NCBI GenBank assembly: GCA_949825045.1
Contig: OX463824.1
Coordinates: 25,280,501 to 25,344,500, forward strand
Direction: 5' to 3'
DNA: 64,000 nt
Source of the DNA: Argyresthia goedartella
Taxonomy: Eukaryota > Arthropoda > Insecta > Lepidoptera > Argyresthiidae
Positions 44,045 to 54,514 of the stretch are shown here, in pieces (position 1 is the stretch's first letter; each line of letters starts with the position of its first letter). The translations under genes were made by a program, and so were the position numbers. The notes below the pieces were generated by a model. That model saw only the letters and a program-made list of their open reading frames with translations. It was not told where the DNA came from and made no database searches.

Positions 44045-44292
44045 CGAAAAATCAAATCAAATCAAAAAATCAAAAATCATTTATTTCCATAGGATGTTGT
44101 TACATCACTTAGATCCGTCATTACATTTTTTTGGGTGAGTTCACTAACCCAATGGCGGAATCTGTGGAGAAGAGCTCACCGAAGAAACTCCACAGTCGTC
44201 GCATCTTTTGCGTTTCCTTTTTTAAATAAAATATTGTCAAATTACAAAATGAATGCTAATTATATATCGAAACAGCCTGTTACTCAAACAAT

Positions 44293-47112
44293 CTATTCCC
44301 ATGGACATCTGTCCTCTAAGTAATCAGATATCCTGTAGTAACCTTTTTTATACAATTTCTGTTTTATTATTATTTTAAACTTGTCTAAAGGTAAGTTTTT
44401 AATATCAGTAGGGACCTTATTGTAATAGCGTATACAATTGCCTTTAAAAGAATTACTAATTTTATGTAGTCGGCTTACATAAGCAACCAACTTGTCTTTA
44501 TTTCTAGTATTAAAATTGTGTATATCACTGTACTTCTGAAAATTAGTTATATTTCTTTTTACATACACAAGATTGTCATAGATATATTGAGACACAAATG
44601 TCAGAATATTGATTTCTTTAAACTTTTCCCTCAGTGACACTCTAGGCCCTAATCTATAAATTGCACGAACAGCCCGTTTCTGCAGAATAAATATACTATT
44701 AGCATTCGCAGCGTGACCCCACAATAAAATACCATAGGTCATTAGACTATGAAAGTAACTAAAGTAGACTAGTCTAGCGGTGTCTACGTCGGTAAGAGCT
44801 CTAATTTTTTTAACTGCGAACGCTGCCGAACTCAGTCTGTTCGACAATTTATTTATATGAGGATCCCATTGTAGTTTGGCGTCTAAAGTAATGCCCAAAA
44901 AGACAGTCGACTGCACAAGGTCCAATCTCTGTCCTTTTATAAATATGTCTGTAGTTACCGGGTTCACATTGGGTAACACGAATTTAATACATTTAGTTTT
45001 CTTTTCATTAAGTAATAAATTGTTAACAGTAAACCAGTTCACTATACTAGAGATAGCATTGTTTACCTCGTCATAATTTGATTGCTGTCTTTTAACTTTA
45101 AATATCAAAGAAGTATCATCGGCAAACAATACTAACCCATGTTTTGCTTTAACGAGGTAAGGTAAATCATTAATATATACTAAAAACAAGAAAGGACCAA
45201 GAATTGAACCTTGCGGTACGCCCATACTTATTGAAGACCCAGGTGATCTTTTCCCATTAACATCGACCATCTGAACCCTATCTGTTAAATATGACTCCAG
45301 AAGGCCAAGTGCCTGATCTTTTACACCATAATGGCGTAACTTCCTGACAAGAGTGTCATGATGGACGCAATCAAAAGCCTTGGATAGATCGCAGAAGACA
45401 CCTATTGCATCCATTGCGTCTTCCCAGGCATCAAAAATATTGTCGATTAGTTCAACACCAGCATCGGCTGTTGAACGACCCTTTGTGAAACCAAACTGAG
45501 CAATATGAATTAAATTATTGAGATAAAAATGACTTTGCAATTGATTAAGTATGAGTTTTTCAAATATTTTGCTAAGCGTTGGTAGTATCGATATGGGTCT
45601 AAAATTGGTGGGGTCTGATGTACTACCAGCTTTGAATAAAGGTATAACTTTACTTAGTTTCATCAAGTCAGGAAACACACCACTATCTATACATTGATTA
45701 AATATACAACAAAGGTGAGGTGCAATACAATCTACAATGGAACTAATAATTTTTACTGATAGACCATGGGCGTCAGCTGTCTTTTTCATTTCCAGGGATT
45801 TAAACGCTTTTACAATGTCTTCATTATTTACGTGCCTAAATTTAAAATCTGTTTTACATTCCTCAAAGTTTTGTTTAAGTATAGATTCAGCAGCAGCGGG
45901 AGATGAATTTAAAGACTTGGTTGTTGAAACTGGAATGTCCGTAAAGAAATTTTCGAAAGCTTTTGCTACTTCTAGGTCTGTACTTAGCAATTGATTATCT
46001 ATCTTAAGCTTGAAGTTATTATGTGTAGCTTTGGCCTTTCCAGTCTCTCTGTTTATAATTTGCCAAGTCGTTTTCATTACATTGCTACTAGATTCAATTT
46101 TGTTTTTAATGAAATTAGATTTAGCTACGGCACAAACGCGTTTAAACATTTTTGAATAACTACGAACATAATCTAGAAAGGCCGTATTTTTGTTATATGA
46201 TTTCTCTTCATAGAGTTCATATAATCTTCGTCTGCTCCTATGAATTCCAACTGTCGCCCAATCACTAAACAAAGCTTTGTTATTAACTTTTATAGTTTTT
46301 GATTTAAATACCGTATCATATTCATTTTTGACAAGGTTAAATACTGAGTTGTACAACAAATTTGGATCGTCACTGTATGGTATTTCCCATAGTTTATCTA
46401 AAATATTATTCCTGTAGTGTTCAAGCCGAGTGTCACTAACGGGCACACATGTAATATCCTCTTTTTGGTCCTTTTTTATTTTAATATTGAATATACCTAT
46501 CTGACCAGAGTGATCAGAGGTTAATTTATTGATGACCGATTTGAAAATGGGCGTAATGTTAGTAAATATATTGTCAATGCAGGTAGCAGATGTTGCAGTA
46601 ATTCTAGTAGGCTCCAAAAACAGATAGTTCATGTTGTGACATAAAAATAAAGATTTTAATCTAGTACAAATATTATTATCCTCTAACAGATTAACATTAA
46701 AATCACCACAAATTATAAAAAATTTGTTTTTATCGCTGATTTTAATCAACACTTCATCCATTTTCTTTTCGAATAAATCAAAGGATGCATCTGGTGGTCT
46801 GTATACGCTCATTACAATAAGTTGTTCAAGTTCAATACAGGCTATTTCCATGGTACGCTCAACAGACAGGCTCACTATGTCAACTCGTTCCTTATATTTA
46901 AAACTATTATTTACAAGTATTAAGGAGCCACCGCGATCAGCTGTTTTTCTGTTGAACGAACTAGCAACGTGGTGGTTATTAAAGTTGAACATGAACTGAT
47001 AACTCTTTAAAAAGTGCTCTGTTATACATAAAATATCAATATTATTACAGTTCATGAATAACTCAATTTCCAGTTCTTTACTTAACATGCCCTGTATATT
47101 TTGATGAACCAC
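44293..47112 (-). CDS. LINE ORF2: EEP endonuclease plus reverse transcriptase, intact
   Basis: About 939 codons are open without a stop. The open frame extends upstream to about 47273 and overlaps the end of ORF1; 47112 is a GTG and the first ATG in frame is 47088. The endonuclease occupies about residues 1-215: HQNIQG, CITEHF, VYRPPDAS, CGDFNVNLL and SDHSGQIGIF with the catalytic His. RT follows: IPLFKAGSTSDPTNFRPIS, AQFGFTKGRSTADA, motif A VFCDLSKAFDCVHHD, motif B MGVPQGSILGPFLF, motif C VLFADDTSLIF, thumb FLGITLDAKLQWDPH. The end is LQKRAVRAIYRLG through YYRISDYLEDRCPWE. It would nick DNA and copy its RNA at the nick. All key residues are present, so this protein may be functional even though ORF1 is truncated. 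Confidence 0.9.
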   Translation of the reverse strand: MVHQNIQGMLSKELEIELFMNCNNIDILCITEHFLKSYQFMFNFNNHHVASSFNRKTADRGGSLILVNNSFKYKERVDIVSLSVERTMEIACIELEQLIVMSVYRPPDASFDLFEKKMDEVLIKISDKNKFFIICGDFNVNLLEDNNICTRLKSLFLCHNMNYLFLEPTRITATSATCIDNIFTNITPIFKSVINKLTSDHSGQIGIFNIKIKKDQKEDITCVPVSDTRLEHYRNNILDKLWEIPYSDDPNLLYNSVFNLVKNEYDTVFKSKTIKVNNKALFSDWATVGIHRSRRRLYELYEEKSYNKNTAFLDYVRSYSKMFKRVCAVAKSNFIKNKIESSSNVMKTTWQIINRETGKAKATHNNFKLKIDNQLLSTDLEVAKAFENFFTDIPVSTTKSLNSSPAAAESILKQNFEECKTDFKFRHVNNEDIVKAFKSLEMKKTADAHGLSVKIISSIVDCIAPHLCCIFNQCIDSGVFPDLMKLSKVIPLFKAGSTSDPTNFRPISILPTLSKIFEKLILNQLQSHFYLNNLIHIAQFGFTKGRSTADAGVELIDNIFDAWEDAMDAIGVFCDLSKAFDCVHHDTLVRKLRHYGVKDQALGLLESYLTDRVQMVDVNGKRSPGSSISMGVPQGSILGPFLFLVYINDLPYLVKAKHGLVLFADDTSLIFKVKRQQSNYDEVNNAISSIVNWFTVNNLLLNEKKTKCIKFVLPNVNPVTTDIFIKGQRLDLVQSTVFLGITLDAKLQWDPHINKLSNRLSSAAFAVKKIRALTDVDTARLVYFSYFHSLMTYGILLWGHAANANSIFILQKRAVRAIYRLGPRVSLREKFKEINILTFVSQYIYDNLVYVKRNITNFQKYSDIHNFNTRNKDKLVAYVSRLHKISNSFKGNCIRYYNKVPTDIKNLPLDKFKIIIKQKLYKKGYYRISDYLEDRCPWE

Positions 47113-47234
47113 GTTTAAAATATTCTTACTTTTACATTTTTCATTACTAGTAACTTGATTTAATGGGCAAGATGAAGGTATATTTATACAAATATTAATA
47201 TTACTGCCAGAGTTACTCTCTGTTGTCCTATGGG

Positions 47235-47684
47235 TTAATTTAAAGAGCTTGGAACAGATTCCAAGGAGTACATGTCATTATTATTACACTGCTCAATAGA
47301 AGCAGGCGTTTCATTAGTCAAAAACTTGACTGAGTTCAAAATAAAATAAGATAGTGACTGTGCTATCTGTTTTGTATAAAACCTAGATAGGTAATACCTA
47401 TCCTTAGTCAAATAAAAATATTTTCCAATACAAATATTGGTGTCTATGAAATGAAATTTTTCAGTATGACGACATGTCAATGTGTGTATAAATGTATTAT
47501 AATCATGTCTTATATGATTTTCATGTTGTGACAAAGATTGGCTGAAGGGAAACGCAAACAAGATTATTCTATCTACATTTTGTAAAGAATTTAATTTGGA
47601 AAAGTATTTAGTAATTAGTTTTTTAGATACATTGTCCCTTCTACCAATTAACACGATTCTCTTAAAAAGATAAAATAGGATCAC
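47235..47684 (-). pseudogene. LINE ORF1 C-terminal remnant, esterase-like
   Basis: 149 codons end at TAA 47235, about 39 bases inside the open frame of ORF2. The series VLIGRRDN, VDRIILFAFPFSQ, HDYNTFI, FHFIDTN, then TKDRYYLSRFYTKQIAQSL follows the order of the SGNH/GDSL esterase-like domain known from ORF1 of CR1-group LINEs. The N-terminal half is lost to 5' truncation; a stop directly precedes the first codon (GTG). The esterase assignment is moderate. Confidence 0.5.
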
Positions 47685-47690
47685 TTAGTT

Positions 47691-48267
47691 CTTTTTGTCC
47701 TGTGAATCCCCATTTCCTCAGGAATGCGTGGAGGAATCTAGTAGAAATTAATACAATCGACTACAGGATGCAATACAAACATCACGCTATTTCCCTTAAG
47801 GGAGTGGCAGAAGCACAGTTCGCATGCCTGACAGGGGTCTAGCCCGTCGCCTCAGCTAATGCACACATGCACAGATGTGTGTTATAAAGTGTAATGTTAC
47901 TTCAAGATGTGCCTATTCTCCTCGAATCAAACCAACATACAGAAAGATTTCCCTGCCTGACTAGCAACACTAGTTTCGCGGACCGGTTTCACCTGCTTCC
48001 GTGTGTCCCACTGACCGGTGGTATAATCACAGAAGTATAATGCAACCAGTCGAGTTGGTATGGTGAGCCAAAACAGCATTTACTATCTAAATAAAAATAA
48101 ACCCTATGCTAAATGTAGATAGCCTAGCCCAGGCAAGTGGCTGAAACAAGGCACAGCAGTCAGGTCAGGAGGTCCGAGACTGATAGGCGGACTATTGGAA
48201 AACGAAAGCCTGTGAAAATCTTTCGTTATCAATAAAACAGCACTTTACTGGAGGTAAATTACTATAC
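47691..48267. other. No gene seen
   Basis: Contains a weak repeat-E-like piece (GACAGGGGTCTAGCCCGTCG, near 47830). Confidence 0.4.
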
Positions 48268-48704
48268 CTACACACATATCATAAACCCTCTTTACTGCTT
48301 CCAAAAACCGCACATTACGATCAGCATAATGTTAAACTACTTTGTAAAAACTCATTTCTTATCTGAATATTGAACATTATGACCATAATGTGTAAATTTT
48401 CTACATATTATGACATTCAAATTTCGAACGCCGACGCCCGCCCGCTTGCTTTTGTCTGTGAAGTTGGTACTACAGAACAAGCTAAACAACTCAATGCCAC
48501 AATGCCGGTCAAACATGCGGTTCCTGAACACATCAAAGAGAGCTTATGATATGTGTGTAGATAAATAAGTGTATGTAACTGTACATAATTAGGCATTAAA
48601 ACTCTCGAGTGATATTATTATGAAACTCGCCTTCGGCACGTTTCATAAACCCACTCCCGAGTTTTAATGCCCTCCATTATGTATCAGTCACATAAACTAC
48701 TATT
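48268..48704 (+). repeat. Palindrome-rich repeat P, copy 3
   Basis: It is head to tail with copy 4. The central inverted pair is ACATTATGACCATAATGTGT. The shared reading frame is broken by two small deletions. The terminal hairpin (GCATTAAAACTCTCGAGTG against CACTCCCGAGTTTTAATGC) is preserved. Confidence 0.75.
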
Positions 48705-49164
48705 ATCTACACACGTATAATAAACCCTCTTTACTGCGTCTAAAAACCGCACGTTAAGACCAGCATAATGTAAAACTATTTGGTAAAAACTCATTTCTTA
48801 TCTGAAAATTTGTACATTATGACCTTAATGTACAAAAATTTTTCAAATTATGACATTCAAATTTCGAACACCGACGCCGGCCTGCGTGCCGACCCTAGTT
48901 TGTCTGTGAAGTTGGTACTACTGAACAAGCTAAACAAGTGGAGAGCAATGATCAATGCCACAATGCCGGTCAAACATGCGGTTCCTGAACATATAAAAGA
49001 GACCTTATGATATGTGTTTAGATAAACTAGTGTATGTAACTGTACATAATTAGGCATTAAAACTCTCGAGTGATATTATTATGAAACTCTCCTTTGGCCC
49101 GTTTCATAAACCCACTCTCGAGTATTAATGCCCTCCATTATGTAGCACTCACATAAACTACTAT
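48705..49164 (+). repeat. Palindrome-rich repeat P, copy 4
   Basis: It abuts copy 3 without spacer. The central pair GTACATTATGACCTTAATGTAC is shifted in sequence but kept as a stem. The shared frame is open (48780-49010), ending MPVKHAVPEHIKETL. The terminal hairpin spans about 49028-49160. Confidence 0.75.
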
Positions 49165-49301
49165 TTTAACCGACTTTTAAAAAGTTCTCAATACGGTTGT
49201 ATTTATTTATAATTTTTTATGTTTTAACTTAAAAACTGGTATTATTTATGAACCGATTTCAAAATATATATTTTTTGTGGCAATTTGGTCACATTAAAAA
49301 A

Positions 49302-49495
49302 ATACTGCGGTAGCTTAGGTGAAGGGTAAAGGGGGTGAGCGAAGCGAAGCGAAGCCCCCTTTATCCTTCGTGTTAGGTTCAACATATAACAACAAAAGAA
49401 AAACTTAAAACATAAACTTAAGTACTCATTAAATATTTAAAACTTTAAAAGTGTTTTTGTTGATCTTTTTTTGCTGCGCAAATCAGTATTTTTGA
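49302..49495 (+). repeat. Interspersed repeat C, copy 2
   Basis: It matches 30515-30700, with one extra GAAGC unit in the GAGCGAAGCGAAGC run. Confidence 0.75.
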
Positions 49496-49506
49496 TAAGC
49501 GATTAA

Positions 49507-49570
49507 ATCCGTTAACACCACTGTTATTTTTAAAGGCTAGCCTTTAAAAACAACAGTGGTGTTAACGGAT
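49507..49570. repeat. 64-bp near-perfect palindrome without loop
   Basis: The two 32-base arms meet at AAGGCT|AGCCTT and differ at one position. The outer ends are ATCCGTTAACACCACTGTT and its inverse. It directly follows repeat C copy 2. Confidence 0.92.
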
Positions 49571-49591
49571 ATTCATTCGATGAATTCTGGC

Positions 49592-49663
49592 TAGAGGTGG
49601 ATGGCTATATTTGTTTACTTCATGTAATAGAGGTGGCTGGCTATATTTGTTTACTTCATGTAA
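49592..49663 (+). repeat. 36-bp tandem duplication
   Basis: TAGAGGTGG.TGGCTATATT…TTCATGTAA occurs twice in direct succession with one difference. Confidence 0.9.
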
Positions 49664-50214
49664 TATGTGTGGACTTGTCTGTCAGACCTCGGTTTCCTGT
49701 AAATAGAACTTACATTACAGGAAGAAATAGGACTTGAACTTGAAGTCAGTTTTTTTTTAAAGTTTTTACCTCGGTTATTTATTACGGGAAACATAGCCTT
49801 ATTTATGAATCGGTTTGGCACCAACTTTGGCCCTTATTCAAACAAGTTTCATGAACTTTCATAACAGCGGGATAATTTTTCTCTCTCTCCGTAAAACATG
49901 TTTTGTTTTTAGCTTTTTGCTCTCCGAGTGCTGTCACCTCTTTAGAGTATAAAACATTTATACAATGACCCGCTTCTGAATGTGGTGTGAAATGCATTTT
50001 CCTGCACAACTGTTTCATTTTGTTTCTGTTGCATATATATTGTTTGCTGGTATTTTTTTGATTCTCAGTTTTTAGTTGATCTACTTTTGTATAAAGCTAA
50101 ACCTTACGGTTAAAATGTGCATCTTATTTATGACACCCCAAATACGCAGAAGCAAGTGATTTTTTTCTTTAACAGACTTTATACGATTTCTTTTACGAAA
50201 CATTACTATAAACT

Positions 50215-50690
50215 GGTTTCTTTGTGAGCTGTAGACCTCGCGAGCCTGTTGGTGGACAGCTGAAGTTCTAACGTACAAACTTATGAATGCACCTGGTTAC
50301 GTACATGGAGTATGAAAGTAGCCGCACCAAAAACTTTGTAAACAACATTTTGCGATCTAAATCACACCTAAATTATATAGCATTTGTAAATCTTTTTTCC
50401 ACAAATCCAACGACACATAATTTGACAAATTCTGTCAAGCCGTTTGGAATGAAGCGTTTTTTTTTAAACATTTCCAACCCCATATCACCGCCATTTTGAA
50501 AAAAATCTAAAACTGAATCCATGAAAAATTTCCGAGGCTGCTTACAAAATGTCACGAAAAACCGTTGAGAAATGCGACCTGTGGGGGAGAACAGCTGAAC
50601 AGAACTCCAGACGTACGAAAGCATTTTTGCCCAAGCTGAAACGGAGACACTTTGCTCGCTTTTCTCGATCGGTCAATAAAGTCTTTGTTT
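50215..50690 (+). repeat. Interspersed repeat B, copy 2
   Basis: It is full length relative to 23165-23640, from GAGCTGTAGACCTCGCG to GAGACACTTTGCTCGCTTTT. Confidence 0.75.
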
Positions 50691-50989
50691 AGATTCCACA
50701 TAGAATATTACTGTGTAACGAGTTACTTTACTTATTACCCAGTATGGTTCAAAATCTCGGGCCATTTTTTAATGCTCCACAGATGTTCTACTTTGTTTAT
50801 TTATTAGTTTTCAGATCATATAAAAAGGTAAGAGGAAATGAAAATCGATGAGAAAACCATTAGATATTCATATAAACGGCACTGCAGTGCCGTAAAAGAG
50901 AAAACGTCTGCAATGAAACACAATCGAGAACTTTTACTGCCAGAATCATTATTATTTATCAAATAGCTGAGCAGCGAGTAAGCAGTGAA

Positions 50990-51110
50990 TCATCATCATC
51001 ATTGGCAGCTTTTTTCCGCCCACTGCTGGGTATAAGCCTTCTCCAATTTGTGCCAACCTCTCCGGTCCTGTGCCAGACGAATCCAGGTGTTCCCCGCGAT
51101 GTTAGTAATA
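50990..51110 (-). repeat. LINE 3'-end fragment (ATC-rich end)
   Basis: A CATCATCATCATTGGCAGC start followed by CCGCCCACTGCTGGGTATAA and CCAACCTCTCCGGTCCTG resembles the 3' ends of RTE-like elements common in moths, on the minus strand. No coding part is kept. Confidence 0.45.
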
Positions 51111-52166
51111 TTAGCGGAATATTTGGTTTATATGGTTATAAAGCAGTGAATATTTGGTTTGAATTCGACCCGAAATCCGTTTAAATTTTAATTTTCAACC
51201 TTACCGACTGACGGTCTATTCTGCATCTGGTATTCTGTTCTGTTTAAGACATAATACAAATCATCAATCAACCTGGACTAGATCAGTGCTCGGTACTGCA
51301 ATTTTATCAAACTTGCAGTACTCCAATTTTCAATCCTTTCTACCGAAATTCGGCCGAATGCCGCCCAGTGCCAAACTGCAGTAGCTCAAATCCGCTATTG
51401 TTATCTCTCGAGCCGGATACCGTGCGTGCTCAACGGGGCGTGAAGGCATAACCCTGTTACCGCCGGTGCCGTGTTACCGTGGTAACGGACCGGTCCAGTG
51501 ATCCAGTGCAGCAACGGTCCAAGATGCACGGATTTGCGATCATATTTGCCTGCAGTAATGAGGTTGGAGGTTTAGGAGTACTTTCCGAATTGTCCGCTAT
51601 TTTTTTAAACAAATGTAATTTAATCACACCACAAACAAACCCCAGTGGTTTAAGTAGTGTTCCCATAATGAGTAACGATGTAAAATTTTGCGTAAATAAA
51701 TACATAAATAAAAAAAAAACTGTATTTTACTATCATACATGTTATATATACCTGTGATTAAAACCTTTCAAAAACATTTTTTACCCCTCAAGCAAGCACA
51801 GCGGCGTAGGTGTCAAAATAAAATTACCGACATAAGTGTTTCGTAACCTGTTACACAATGCAACTTGATTCGTCATTAATATACAAACAACCTTAACATA
51901 CAATTATGAGTATCAGAATATACATATACTGATTATTTAATTGCCCACTTAATCATTAGTAGTTATTATATGCCGCTGAAGTGCCTTGTGAGTAGTTAGA
52001 GTTGAAAGATCTACCGCAAATTGTTTATGATTGGACCAACGCCAAATTTCAGATCATTCCGATGCAGTCAGGATAATCACATATTTACGAGTGAGCGTAT
52101 CTTACTCCAGCAGTCAGGGAAAACGCTTCTCTTTGAGTTTCGATTCCAGTGGCGCATTTGGCTTAG
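51111..52166. other. No gene seen
   Basis: A moderately GC-rich part (about 51410-51540) has no supported exon. Confidence 0.35.
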
Positions 52167-52313
52167 AAAATTCAGTGAAATAGATCTCCGAATGAACCAT
52201 TTATAAGGGTTTGTCCACTATTTGCCCACCAAATTTTTAACCGTTTGGCTAGGTAATAAAGACGTTTAAAGGGTTAATAACTATTAATTCGGATATCTAT
52301 TTCACTGAATTTT
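52167..52313. repeat. Inverted repeat, 27-bp arms
   Basis: The arm 52167-52193 (AAAATTCAGTGAAATAGAT) and the inverse of 52287-52313 match at 26 of 27 positions across a 93-base spacer. Weaker mirrored sequence (CTTCTCTTT) continues outside. Confidence 0.75.
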
Positions 52314-54115
52314 CCACAGAGTGACATTATAACTTTGAGTTGAGCATCTGGGTTGAGCAAAAAGAGAAGGGTTCTCTCGATATCTTTTACAAATCAAACA
52401 ATTACTTATTTATACCATCTGTCGGCTTACTGACAAAGCAAAACAATACGAATAGACAGCGACGGTAATAACTGCTAAAACTAGGCTACCAAATCCGCTA
52501 GCGGGCAAATTAGCTGAGTCTTGGTAGACCAAGACTGCTCGGAAATTGATATTGAACGAAAGAAAATGGTAATTTATTGCCAAAACACATTATAAAAGAA
52601 AAGAGTAGTTTAACTTAGACTAACTTATAAATAGAACAGTTCAACCTCCAAGAAAACCGAGGGCCGTTGGGACGGATCGCGATTTTGAACCTTATGCCAT
52701 GGTAATTAAATTTAAAACCTGTAACGGAAAAGTGGCGTTTGCTAATGATTATTCAAGAGGTTAAATTTATAATATCATAATTTAAATCTATTTAAAAACT
52801 GGCAAATGGATACATGCTCAGCAAATGCTGCCTATTTAAAGTGAACAATAAAAAAATGGTGCTGGTTGACAGCATGCACCATGGCTAATGTGATGACATA
52901 TATTTCGCTGATTTCAGTGAGAGCGAAACGCATGCAGAATACTGTCCTTAAAAATACCAAATTCCATCATACTTTGTAAGAAAAATAATAATATAATAAT
53001 AAATATATTGAACAATGAATGCTATGTACCCCATTACCATAAAATTACATTAATCCTAAACATAGCGAGAGGGCTTATAGGCAAAATAGACATTTAGTTC
53101 AGACAGTCGGTTCTAGAACTGCAAAATATGAAACACATGAATTCTACGGTTTCTGGTTTTTCATGGCCTCGATCGATTTTGATGCGGTTTTGATTCTGAC
53201 ATTACACTCCTCCGCCCCATGTACCCTATATGGAACGTTAACCATAACTTCATTACCACCCAAGATTTAAAAAACGCCCAATTTTCACTCTGGGTGCGAG
53301 TACCACGTACCAAAAACTTAACCCCAGGCATTAAAAAACTTGCCCAAACTTTATATTATTAAAAAAAAAATACAAAGAAATTGTCGCTCGCATAGGGAAC
53401 ATTGGGCAATAACAATATAAACAAACAAAAGAAACAATGGGCAGCAGGAGATAATCATCAATTCATCATAGTCAATAAGTTATATCCATGGGCTCTTTTA
53501 GAAATCACCAAGGTTATTGAATTTTGGATAATTTTCTCAACCTCTGAGGCTTTGGTGACTGGAAGTAGGTTGTTGGCTTTACTCAGTTTCTACGGTAGGA
53601 TCAGACCCACCAAACATTTTCCCTATTTCCAACAGTGGTTTTCCCCGTGAGTGGCCGCCGCCGCATCCGTGTAGGTCAAACGCTCGGTTGGTGCTGCGGT
53701 CGGCTCACTCCAGTTGCATCGAGGTTGAATTACTCCACTAAACTAACCATAGCTTAGAACACTGCAATAACGGATCCACTAGGATTAGAATGTGGACCAA
53801 GCCTTTATGATGTAGGGGTATATTAACTGCGCTGTTAGCCACCAGTTGACCAATCGCTTGTTTGCGTTATTTACTGGCTGAACACCAATGGTAGTGGTCC
53901 TCCTGTAATACAAGGCTGACTTAGATCCCTTCTCCTTAAGGGGACTAGGTTTTGAAATGTCCCAATACCTAAATGTTGTCGTTCTGTGTTTTAAAAAGCT
54001 AAGATGGTAAGCTAGAAATACGAGTGGATTTCTATGACATGATATTTATGATAACCTTTTGTTTCCCCTTTATTTACATTGCAATGAGTCCTCTTGGAAT
54101 GATTCTTATAACTTT
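52314..54115. other. No gene seen
   Basis: 52683-52728 repeats the segment next to the palindrome at 33913 (TTGAACCTTATGCCATGGTA). Otherwise unassigned. Confidence 0.4.
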
Positions 54116-54290
54116 ACTAGGTTTTGCCCGCGGCTCCGCCCTCGTGGTATTCGGTTTTACGTTATACTTTGGAATATGCAAAAAAGTGTAAAAGTTAGCC
54201 TATGTTAGGTCAAGGTACAAGCTATATAAATTCCAAATTGCATCCAAATCCATCAGTTTCAGCGTGAGAGAGAAACAATGGAGTTACAAG
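54116..54290 (-). mobile_element. Non-autonomous Helitron 3' end
   Basis: On the minus strand the sequence ends GGCGGAGCCGCGGGCAAAAC then CTAG|T, with the GC-rich hairpin expected just before the CTRR terminus. Upstream phrases (AGCTTGTACCTTGACC, TTGGATGCAATTTGGAATTT) are typical of lepidopteran Helitrons. The 5' end was not found. Confidence 0.65.
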
Positions 54291-54439
54291 GGTTTCTTGG
54301 GCTTTAGTAAACAGTATTCCCATGTGAATTTGAATAATACTTATTCTACTGGAATTTTCAACAATATACCTATGTACGATGAACATTACGATTATTCCAG
54401 GGTTTACTGAAGAGTTGAGCTTACGTAAGTTAATGAAAA

Positions 54440-54514
54440 AAGATTTTTATGGGTTAGCCATGATAAACTCTGAAAGACTTTTCATAGTTTATCATAGCTA
54501 ACCCATAAAAATCT
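54440..54514. repeat. Hairpin with ~35-bp arms
   Basis: AAGATTTTTATGGGTTAGC at 54440 and its inverse ending at 54514 form arms that differ at two positions around a very short loop. One arm overlaps the end of the sugar-transporter relic. Confidence 0.88.

Larger units (their letters stand above)
44045..47690 (-). mobile_element. Nearly complete CR1/Jockey-group LINE
   Basis: On the minus strand it has the end of ORF1, a complete ORF2, a 3' untranslated region, and a TTTGATTTTT-type tail at about 44047-44085. Truncation lies in ORF1 near 47690. It is the best-preserved LINE in the window. Confidence 0.85.

Noticed and set aside
48268..49164. CRISPR-like array of repeats
   Set aside because: Only two units of about 450 bp, a eukaryotic context and no short regular spacers.
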